A DNA stretch of 64,000 nucleotides, from NCBI GenBank assembly GCA_037367355.1, contig CM074705.1, forward strand, positions 558,001 through 622,000. Direction: 5' to 3'. Made by a program: the position numbers and the translations under genes. Each line of letters starts with the position of its first letter. Position 1 is the first letter of the stretch. The DNA is from Neoscytalidium dimidiatum (lineage: Eukaryota > Ascomycota > Dothideomycetes > Botryosphaeriales > Botryosphaeriaceae). The notes beneath the pieces were generated by a model. That model worked only from the letters and a program-made list of their open reading frames with translations, was not told where the DNA came from and searched no databases. Below are positions 55,255 to 64,000 of the stretch, in pieces.

Positions 55255-57634
55255 TTACAAAAGCTCTCCCTCACCACTCCCATCATCCTCATCCTCATCA
55301 TCCCACTCCACATCCTCAGCCATTTCCTCCGCCCTGCGCTGTACCTCCTTTAGTCCGCTTACCTCCTCAACCCAACCCTTTTCGTTCAAAGCGCGCTTCA
55401 CGAAATCCCAGCCCTCGGTGCGGTAGCGCTCGACAATGCGGTCGCTACAAGCACTACAACAGTCGTAGGGCTGGCCGCGGATAGACAGGTTACTGAACGA
55501 AGAGAGGAAGCCACGAATCTGGTGTGGTACCAGGCCGAGAGGATGTTCAAAGGCGGGTTTAGCGGAAGAAGAGGAGGAGGCCTTAGGGTCAACTTCTGCA
55601 GGGTTGGTGGATGGAGTGGCCGGAGCAGGCGCATGGGCGCGGAGAGGGTGTTGAAGAATGCTGACGAGGAGCTCGACGAGCATAGCCGAGGCGATAGGAG
55701 CGATACCGGGGCGGGTTACTGTGCATTGCTGGTCGAGGGTGGCATCCTTGAGGGACTGTGGGGGTTTGTGACATTAGTCCGAGCTTTGATCAACAGTCAT
55801 GATGGTGGTGACTCAGAACTTACGTCGGCAGGCGCGACCACGTCATTGCAGAAATAACAGCCCATCTCTTCTTCCCCAGGGCCGCCAGGCTTCAATCCGT
55901 GCCTCATCACGACGAATGTGTCGAAACCGAGCGCCGCGTTCATTACGATCTTGCCCGCAGCTTTGCCCATCAACGTTGGCAGCCATCTGCTCTCCCGAGT
56001 GTCCAGAAGAAGGAAGATGGCATCATGCTCATCAATCAACTTCTTCAATGTCTCGAATTCTTCTTTCGTCTTCTTTTCATCGAGGATGGGATGACCTGCC
56101 ATTGGAACAGACATCACATGTCCTTGCGCATCGACACCCGGGTATATTTCCTGCAATGCTTCGGCAGCACGCCATGCCTTCTTTGCGCCGCCCTCGAGGC
56201 AATCCTTGAAATCGAAGAGCGGCTGCCTAACAGGATTCGAGAAGCTGACAGTGGCGTTATCCACGAAGGTAATTTTCCGCACGCCCCAGCCCATTAAGTT
56301 ACGCGACACGTAGGAGCCCAACGTACCAGCGCCTAGCAGTAAGCACTTCGTATTCTTGACGACATCCAGATCGATTCCTGGGGCTATGCGCCACTTTATC
56401 AATTTGAGATTTAGATCAACGGCCTGGTCCGCGAGGCGCGTTGGGTCCATGTACGCGGAGAGGTCGACCAATCTGCTCGTCAATTTTCCTTGCTCATTTC
56501 GTTCCCATCCAGTGACTTTCGGCATCTTTGGGCTTCTAGGCCGGGATGCTGTCTCCAAAGATGTATTGAGGGAAGTGTCAACTTCTACGCCCTCTGGCTT
56601 CTGCGACTTGAGGTTCAAGATGATACTCCTGGATGTGTCGCGAGTTCGGTGAGTGTCGCGATAACACAGAATCTGGACCTCGTTGAGCTTCCACCGCTGA
56701 CGAATGAGAATAAGCAGATTGCGCAGCATCCAGCCCGGGTTACTCTCGTATGTCGATGGGTCTGCGAAACAGACGAAGCGATCCTTCAAATCCGCATTAT
56801 TGAAGAAGCCCTGTTCGTGGGCGGCCAGCGATCCGATGGTCCAAGTGTAACCATACTCCTCCAAAAGTCCGGGCGTCTGCGGAGTCTTTGGACGCTCATC
56901 TGCCTCGCCACCTCCACTATGGCTGGATACGTGCCTCACTCTCTTGGCTAGGAAGAAGCCATGCTGCCGAGAGTCGACACTGTACCTCCACGTCTGTACC
57001 GCATCCACGAGGCCGGTAGTTTCTGCCGGGCTGAGCTTGGGAAGCGAGCCAGACGACTTCCACGGCGGGTCGGAGTGGATTGCAGGAAATGCGAAATGAT
57101 AGGTGAATTTATACTTCTTCAGGTCGGCAAAGGATATGGCGGAAAAGGAGGCGAGGAGTGAGGGGCAGGAGTAGATGGTGCCGTCGTTGATGGCGTCCCA
57201 TATCTGCGTAGCATTCACTCAGAGCAAGGTTCCTTCATGCGCGCAAGGCTGAAAAGAGGGCGACTTACGATGCGGCCGGCGCGTTCGATGATCTGCGCGC
57301 GATCGAGATTCTTGTATGCCTCGATAGTGTTGACGTTCTTGAAGATGCCCTCGGCGCGATAGTAGCCAGCGGTGGTTCTAGACAAAACGGCGGTAGTCAG
57401 TAAGTGAAGAGACGGCGTAGGCGCAAAGACTCACTCGTCGGTGGTGAGAGCGTTGCCGAGGATCTGCATGCGCGATGAGCGCTCTGGAGCGTCGGTTGGC
57501 CTGATCTCGTACAGGCCCAGGATCTTGCGGGCGCTGTCGTCCAGCTTGTCATGGTTGATCTTCAGCGAAGCCAGTGACGCGTAGAACGATAGCTCGATGT
57601 CGGAGGACCACGGCGCAAACTGCAGGGTGGCCAT
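55255..57634 (-). CDS. ATG7: Autophagy E1-like activating enzyme Atg7
   Basis: Four exons: 57634-57435, 57377-57269, 57203-55824 and 55755-55255, about 729 residues. All GT-AG introns agree in phase. Atg7 activates Atg8 and Atg12 with ATP and passes them to Atg3 and Atg10. The N-terminal domain opens [19 protein letters not shown]. The E1-like domain carries the nucleotide-binding [16 protein letters not shown] (GAGTLG about residues 394-399), a [14 protein letters not shown] segment and the [13 protein letters not shown] segment. The catalytic cysteine lies in [10 protein letters not shown] at about residue 574, just after the third intron. The zinc-site cysteines CYFC and CSAC are visible. 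The acidic tail (EWDDEDEDD) follows the usual C-terminal Atg8-binding region. The gene is divergent from dCMP deaminase. Confidence 0.95.
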
Positions 57635-58021
57635 GATGACGGTGTTGCGGGGTTTGGAGAGCTCGAGGTAGCTTCGAGGCGGCGCGTTCTAGGAGAAGTA
57701 GCAGGCAGCGATGCGTCAGAGCCTGGTCAGGATGTCGCGCGCGCGCATGTGCCTGCGTCAAGCGGGCTGATTGTCTCGGGTATTGGCGTCAGTGGATGGT
57801 CAAGCATTGGCTGGCAGGCATGGGCAGATGATGTAAGGCTGAGCGGCCGTCCACTGCCCGCGTGGAGGGGTTCCGAAGCTACGCTGCGGCCCGTGCGCCC
57901 AGGGTCCCGCCGCCGACCGCCGACGCCCTCTCGCTTCCGCCTTGCGCGCCAGAGCTTGACCTTGTCCAAACTAATTGCCCAAAATTCTCTTTGTCCTCAC
58001 TTGTGCTGCCTTTCGCTCACC
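57635..58021. promoter_or_regulatory. Divergent promoter ATG7/DCD1
   Basis: 387 bp between divergent start codons. GC-rich in the middle with no TATA box. An alternating GC run (57737-57746, gcgcgcgcgc type) is present. I see no motif I would assign. Confidence 0.45.
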
Positions 58022-59402
58022 ATGCTTATTGGCGTTTGTGGTGGTATGTATAAGTTCATTTTGACATAATTCTATACGTTTCATGCATCATAGGACGTCA
58101 TGGTGGGGTTCATCAACCTGTACGCAGCCCTTCCCTTTCGAGCTATGATATGCGGAGACCATTATCACGAAGATCAGACGCGTTTTCACTATGCTTCATA
58201 TCTTATTTTCGGAGATAAACTAGCGCGACACGTCAAACGCGTCTTTTTGGCCCTCCTTCCACGCGTCGATCCCCGCGATATTGCCCTTACAACTAGACAA
58301 CGCCCTGACAACCACCTAGGTATTTGCTCTGGCAAATCGTCCATAGCGTCATACTTAATAGAAGAGCACGGTTTCAAACGCATAAGACTTGCCAGGACTG
58401 CTTCAACGCCAGCTGTTGAGAAATCAGCCGCCGATGATCATGTGCCACTTGATACGCCACCGTCTGAGGAAAATGAGCCATCCTTTCCGGATGTGCAGAG
58501 CCTCATCGATTTCGTCACCAAGAAATGGCAAGAAAGATGGGTCACGACCGACATCTGGGACGAAGAGGTCGTCGACGCATTACTAAGACGACCGTTCTTC
58601 CTCCTGGTCAGCGTGGATGCCCCCGTGACCCTGCGATGGGAGCGTTTCAAGGCTCGGTAAGCAACCTTGGATACTGCCCAAAAGACATACGAGCATTCAG
58701 CTTACACATTCAATCAGCTGCGCCGCCTCGTCTCTTCCAGCACCGGACCTCCCATCGTTCGTTCTTCGCAACGATGCCCACCTCTACTCGCCTCCAACGC
58801 ACCTAGCCTCCCTCCTCCACCGCGCCCAGCTCCGCCTCCTTAACAGCAGCACCTCCATCCCTGCCCTCCGCGCCGCCCTCTCCGCTCTCGACCTGGCCAA
58901 CGAGGCCCGCTTGCGCCCGGCCTGGGATCAGTATTTCATGCAATTAGCCTCGCTAGCTGCGCAGCGCAGCAACTGCATGAAGCGCCGGGTCGGCAGCGTG
59001 CTGGTGCGCGAGAAGCGCGTCATCAGCACCGGCTACAACGGCACGCCGCGAGGTATGCGCAACTGCAACGAAGGCGGCTGTCCTCGCTGCAACGCGGCCA
59101 TGCCCGGCGGCTCGTCGCTGTCCACCTGTCTGTGCATCCATGCCGAGGAGAACGCGCTGCTCGAGGCGGGGAGGGAGAGGATCAGAGAGGGGAGTATCCT
59201 GTATTGCGATACCTGCCCGTGCCTGACGTGCAGCATCAAGATCACCCAGGTGGGGATTTCGGAGGTCGTGTATAGCCAGGCGTACAGCATGGACAGGGAT
59301 GCGGCGAGGATCTTCGAGGAGGGCGGCGTTATGCTGAGGCAATTTGTGCCGCCACGGGAAGGACTTGTGGATCTGGGGGAGATCGGCTCGAAGATGGGCT
59401 GA
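58022..59402 (+). CDS. DCD1: Deoxycytidylate deaminase
   Basis: Three exons: 58022-58043 (22 nt), 58320-58656 and 58718-59402, about 347 residues. dCMP deaminase makes dUMP for dTTP synthesis. The fungal enzyme has an N-terminal kinase-like domain: a P-loop of the form GGxxSGKS at residues 7-14, whose two glycines come from exon 1 and the rest from exon 2. The C-terminal catalytic domain carries the zinc site: His261 and Glu263 in CIHAEENAL and the cysteine pair of PCLTC (about 288 and 291). SVLVREKRVISTGYNGTPRG is the substrate-binding segment. The first intron is 276 nt, with a GTATGT donor and CTGAC branch. The stop codon overlaps the next ATG as TGATG. Confidence 0.92.
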
Positions 59403-60367
59403 TGATAGAGGAGAAATCTGGACAAAAATTCGACGCTCGTAGAGCTGGCATAGACAGTGATGAATGGAACGAGTTCCTTGTCAATTCTACTTTCTCACAC
59501 ATTCATCGGATTGACTTGATTATTCAGAATATCTTCCAAGACTGCCTTCTCTTGTCCTTTAATGACAGGTTGAATCTCGAAGTTGAGGAACTTTGGTGCT
59601 CGTACACACAAATTCTATGTGAAAGCAAATCTGCGGCTTTATCTTCTAATCCTAACCGCTGTAGTGTAGTGTACTGGTCTATGTTGACAGCAGAGACCGC
59701 CAATAGGTTCGGGGGTTTTGTATTTGCTGATGTCCTAAAGAAGGCAACTGTAGAGATGAAGCCGTACAGAGTGTCGCTCATCCAAGCATTTCTTAGCATG
59801 TAAGACCACTTCAACGAGCTTGGAATAAGCGTCATAACGCGGTAATTGGTAGATGAACGGGCGTATCTCTTAGGATGACTTGTGCAGCGATGGGGAAGCA
59901 TAGCGGTGTAGTAGCTTCACTTCACTTCAACGAGGAGTGGCCCACTGACGGGCTAGCCACCAATATATGATATCTATTTAGTCGAAATCTCCAAGGATTT
60001 TTATCTTGTCGCCGACGTCTTCATAACAGTCCTTCTCGCCGCTTCGCGTTGCTGTCGACCTCAGTCATTTAAAACATCGCCATGATCATCATCAGGAGGG
60101 AGTGGAGTTTGGTGAGGAGTAGCTGGTGGACTTGTGAAAGTGGTAGTTTTGAGGCCTTTTTTTTTTTTTTTGCTCCGTATTACATGGCGTTTTCAATAAG
60201 ATACCCGAATTAGATACCCGCGCCGGCTGGTGGCCCGCAAAGACGAGGCGGTCACCTCACCTTTTTTTATTTTCCTTTTATCGAACTGCAAATTGTTGCC
60301 TTTACTACTGTAGTTCGCCATCATATTGGTTTTACTGAAGCGACTCAGGTTCAACCACCAAATATTT
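59403..60367. other. Convergent 3' region with an overlapping ORF
   Basis: About 965 bp between the converging DCD1 and aldehyde dehydrogenase stops, AT-richer than the genes. A 133-codon plus-strand frame (59402-59803) begins at the TGATG overlap with the DCD1 stop. It has no recognised motif. A 14-T run lies near 60158-60171. The rest shows no ORF with support. Confidence 0.45.
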
Positions 60368-61966
60368 TTAAAGCGCCTTCCTGGTCCACAGCGACTGGGT
60401 ATTGCACCAGCCCTTCATACCCACAATACCCCACTCCATGCCCAAGCCCGACCACTTGTGGCCGCCAAACGGCACGTACGGGGCAAGCTCGAAATGCGAG
60501 TTCACCCACACGCTACCGGCCTCCAGCTTCTTCGCCATGCGGCCGGCCCGCTCCAAATCCTTGCTCCACACGCTCGCGCCCAAGCCCATCTTCGTGTCGT
60601 TCGCGCGCCTGATGACGTCGTTCTCGTCGCTCCACTTCAACAGCGGGACGATGGGGCCGAAAGGCTCCTCGACCACGATCCTGCTATCATCGGGCGGGTT
60701 GTCGATGATGGCAGGCTCGACGAAGAAGCCGGGGGAGTTGCGTTCGTGGACGGCGCCGCCGAGCGCGGCATTCCAGCCCTGCTTCGCGATCTCGGCGTAC
60801 ATGTTCTTGACCTTCTCGTACTGCATGCTGTTCTGGATGGGGCCGACGAGGACCTCCGGGTCGCTTGCCGGGCCCGTCTTGACGGCCTGGGCGAACTTGA
60901 CGAAAGCGTCGCGGAAGGCGTCGTAGATGTTCTCGTGCACGTAGATGCGCTTGATGTCCATGCAGATCTGGCCGGAGCTGAGGAACGCGAAGGTGCCGAT
61001 CTGCGGAGCACGAGCGTGAGCAATCAAACATCAAGAGACAAAGGACGACGGGTAATAAAGAAAGAGAGAAAAAAAAAAAAAGCAACGTCCCGTCCTTACC
61101 TTCGGCACAACCTTCTCCAAATCCACATCGTCGCACACAATTGCGGGATCGTTCCCGCCCAGCTCCAGCGTCACACGCTTCAGTGTCCGGCTGCAGCTCT
61201 CCATCACCCTCTTCCCCGTCACCGTCGACCCCGTAAAGCTGACCTTATCCACGCCCGGGTGCTCCGTCAACATCGGGCCCAGATCATCGCCGCCGCTCAA
61301 CGCCTGCAGCACGCCCCTCGGCAGGACCCTCGCCGCCAGCTCCGCGACCTTCAGCGCCGAATACGGGCTGTACGGGCTGGGCTTCCAGATGAAGGTGTTC
61401 CCGGTCAGCAGCGCGGACGCGACCTTGCCGACGCCCAGCAACAGCGGCCAGTTCCAGGGCACGATGCCGACGCCCACGCCGAGCGGGGTGTGGCGCACGA
61501 CGACGGAGCGCTCGTCCGTGTCCTCGACGACCTCGTCCGCCAGGCGCAGCTTGGCGATCTCGCGCAGGTGGCCGACGGTCATGGCGACCTCGATGGCGGC
61601 CGTCTGCGCGGGCTTGCCCGACTCGCGGATCAGCAGGTCCTGGAAGCCTTGCGTGTTGGCCTCGATGCCGTCGGCCAGCGCGACCAGGCGCGCCGCCCGC
61701 TCGTCGTAGCTCAGGTCGCGCCAGCCCGGGAAGGCGGCGCGCGCGTGGGCGACGGCGGCCTCGACGTCCGCCTTGGTCGAGAGCGGCGCTTCCGGCAGCG
61801 CCTCCTCCGTGCTGGGGTCGATGGAGTGGCGCGTTTGCGCGGTGGAGGTCAGTTCATTGTTGAGGATGTTTTTGAAGGTCTGGGATTGGAGGCGTTAGTG
61901 TGGTGGTCAGGGACTGATTGGGGTGTCAGGATTTACCGTGAAGTCGAGTTTGTAGTCAACAGTCAT
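60368..61966 (-). CDS. NAD(P)-dependent aldehyde dehydrogenase
   Basis: Three exons: 61966-61937, 61879-61100 and 61000-60368, 480 residues. Introns (57 and 99 nt) are GT-AG and phase 0. The ALDH superfamily oxidises aldehydes to acids. Visible: GIVPWNWPLL and the Lys of WKPSPYSPYSA (cofactor binding), the FTGSTVTGKRV Rossmann turn, the general-base Glu in LELGGNDP, the catalytic Cys283 in SSGQICMDIKR and EEPFGPIVPLL. The ending FGGHKWSGLGMEWG is usual for cytosolic ALDHs. The last three residues (KAL) are not a convincing peroxisomal signal. The substrate is not predictable; the SSGQICM form is seen in several fungal and bacterial betaine- or salicylaldehyde-type ALDHs. Confidence 0.92.
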
Positions 61967-63592
61967 GATGGGCAACTGTTTGAATGGGCTTGCGGAGGGG
62001 TGTTGTGAAGCTGGAGGGAAGGGAAAGGAAGAAAAAAAAAAAAAGCAATGGAGGGGTTAATGTGGTGAGTTCCTTGGCCGTGAGCCCCTTATATTGGGCA
62101 TTGGCTTATCTGGTGGTTCAGAGTGGATCTGCCGCATTTGGCCCCGATTATCGATGCAAGCCTCGGAGCAGGGTCAGCGAAGTGCAGGAGCCACAACATA
62201 GTGGAGGTTCAGAAGGTCGAGGGATTGGCGGGGCGGGGTTCGCGGGGCCCCTCAATCGGCTAGCGCTGCGAGAAGGCTATCCTGCGCTTCCGCCATTGGC
62301 TGTGAGCCCGTACCTATCCGATGGTTTTCAGCAGCAGCTGCCTCTATCCGATGCGCAAACTTGCAGTGTTGCCTATCGACGTGGTCGGATGCGGACTGCA
62401 TGCTTTGGAGGGGGCGTGAGGCACAGCAGCTTGGCGCATGGTCGACCCATTACTCGCCGAGGGGCCTGGCCCTGCCGAAAAGGCGAATCGTAGCGAAAGG
62501 ATGACAGAAAGCGGACATCCCGTCTCAAGTTCGACCCACCGGCTCAGCAGAAGGATTTGGCGAGCATGGGATTCAGGAGAAGCTGCCGCGGTGGAGACGG
62601 TGACCGTCAGCTCATTGATGGCCGCTTGTCGACGCGATGCGGCCGACGCGCGGCTGAATACGTAATAGTTGAATGTGGGCGAAGATGAATTCGGCCATTT
62701 TGGGTCAAAGTGATGTGACAGTAGAGCAATGGATGTTAGATGGATCCGAATAGGGTTGAGGTTGTGGGAGATCTTGCAAGACCCTGCAGCGGCTGTCGGC
62801 ACCTCTCCGACCGTGCTGCGGAGATCCTTTCAGACCCCCGACACGATAATCCGATCATACATTGAGCGAATCCGAGAGCCTATTGATTCACCTGAAAAGG
62901 GTCTATAAGCAGTTTTGGCCGGATGATGCCCTCCATCTTATGCTCTTGGGTCGAGTCAGTCCCGCGTAGAGGCTACCCGACGCGACTCTCAGCACGTATA
63001 CCGTCAAGACGGGTACCCTTTCTTTGGGCTGTAAATGTCTCGCGAAAGTTTCTTTGTGAAGATCGCTATAGTACGCAGTCCATCCAGACAGATATTTTGT
63101 CCAGTTGATGCTGAGGCTCGGATGTAAGCATGACCTGAAGTAAGAAAATGTAGATCTTAGGAGAAGCAATAGGACAGAACAAAGATCGGAGACGAACGTG
63201 TAAAATCAGTACCAACAGATCAGAGGGAAATTTGTATCTCGCGTAACGATCTGTTTTTAAGCTCTATTATCCTGCCCTGTAGCAGGCACACCAGCTTCTA
63301 CCCAAGTAATCGTCCCATCCATTAATCTGTCACACAAATCCAAAGAGACTTGCTCGAAAGGCTTGTAGAATATTCTCCCACGCGCGAAAACGCTCTGAAT
63401 GGTCTTCATAGAAGCCATGCAAGGACGCATCGAGAAAAACAGAAGTTGACGCGACATGTCCCGCAAGCGAAGAGTTGAATCATACGTATGGATGCAAATG
63501 CGCTCAAAAGAACACAAGGAAACTCACATACGGACGACCTCTCTTGCCATTCTGACCGCTTCGACATGGCTATTCCCACACACCAATCACCG
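61967..63592. other. Intergenic region, no gene seen
   Basis: About 1.6 kb. The first 250 bp is the ALDH promoter with a 14-A tract near 62031-62044. Minus-strand frames at 62344-62802 and 63257-63517 lack motifs. No repeats recognised. Confidence 0.5.
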
Positions 63593-64000
63593 TCACACCC
63601 TCTCCACCAGCCACCCCAACGCCCGCTTCACCGGCCCCTCAAAAAGCTCATCACCCTCCCCCAACCCAACATCAAAAACATGCCCAACGCCCTCCACCTG
63701 AATCAATTCCGCCACCCCGCCTCCCTCCCTCACCTCCTCCGCAGCCCTCGCCGCCAACGCCAACGGCGCAAACACATCCTCGGTCCCGTGCACGAAACAC
63801 GTCGGCGGCCACGCCCCCTTCCCAAACCCCCTCGTCGGCTCAACCTCCGCCGCCAGCCCCTCCAACTCGCCCTCATCCCCGCCCGCGGAAGCGACGGACG
63901 ACGGGCCCCGCAGGCACTTCGCGTACAGCTCCCCGTGCTTGATCGCGTGGATCATCCACGCCGACCGCGGCGTCTTCAGGTCCGGCTTGCCGTCCGCGAA
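63593..64000 (-). CDS. Alpha/beta hydrolase, C-terminal part (cut by window edge)
   Basis: 136 codons remain, open to the last base of the window. The segment carries the end of an alpha/beta hydrolase fold. PTCFVHGTEDVFAPL supplies the acid (Asp of the GTED motif) and GVGHVFDVG the catalytic His, with the usual spacing of about 45 residues. The nucleophile region is outside the window. Such proteins are esterases or lipases with varied substrates; no narrower call is possible. The KTPRSAWMIHA stretch near the left edge of the fragment resembles the lid region of fungal esterases in the hormone-sensitive-lipase-like group (weak). Confidence 0.78.
   Translation of the reverse strand, partial: FADGKPDLKTPRSAWMIHAIKHGELYAKCLRGPSSVASAGGDEGELEGLAAEVEPTRGFGKGAWPPTCFVHGTEDVFAPLALAARAAEEVREGGGVAELIQVEGVGHVFDVGLGEGDELFEGPVKRALGWLVERV

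Noticed and set aside
61040..61080. Possible longer reading of the third ALDH exon through its intron
   Set aside because: The intron contains an A-run and has good GTAAGG/GCAG ends; only the spliced form keeps the conserved sequence on both sides.
60326..62008. 560-codon plus-strand frame opposite the aldehyde dehydrogenase
   Set aside because: The minus strand carries complete ALDH motifs and splice sites; the plus frame is a GC-driven shadow that also spans the introns.

Overview
The window looks like nuclear DNA of a filamentous ascomycete (Pezizomycotina; Dothideomycetes is my guess at class level, low confidence). The grounds are GC-rich genes with introns mostly of 47-105 nt carrying GTNNGT donors, CTRAY branch sites and AG acceptors; fungal-type genes (Srs2, Jip5, Dpb2, Atg7, Snu13, Dcd1); and a short tract with the dinucleotide signature of repeat-induced point mutation (RIP).

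Layout. 0.9-7.3 kb: a possible microprotein, the Srs2 anti-recombinase with a canonical PCNA-binding box, and two unrecognised nuclear-type proteins. 7.3-19.7 kb: an AT-richer, gene-poor island holding three damaged genes: a nine-exon ubiquitin-like/CorA-like membrane protein with two single-base frame breaks, a truncated HET-domain fragment, and a MACPF (perforin-fold) gene with a frame break and a nonsense codon. 19.7-31 kb: an FBXO31-like F-box protein, a 1123-residue coiled-coil protein, a two-helix mitochondrial-type membrane protein and a glutaminyl cyclase whose reading frame ends in KDEL. 31.6-37.8 kb: one very large, mostly disordered zinc-finger-like protein of about 2009 residues in three exons. 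38.7-47.9 kb: an MFS sugar transporter with a promoter rich in CreA-type sites, a RIP-mutated relic, the ribosome-biogenesis protein Jip5 and an amino acid permease. 49.4-62 kb: a compact housekeeping block with Dpb2 (DNA polymerase epsilon) divergent from a NASP-type histone chaperone, Snu13, Atg7 divergent from dCMP deaminase, and an aldehyde dehydrogenase. The right edge cuts an alpha/beta hydrolase.

The housekeeping genes are not one pathway, but several serve genome duplication and maintenance (Srs2, Dpb2, dCMP deaminase, NASP chaperone). The most unusual part is the damaged island, where three families that in fungi are tied to membranes or to self/non-self recognition lie within about 9 kb, all apparently decaying. 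I did not find a clear-cut new system. Exon joins below were worked out by hand from splice signals and phase agreement.
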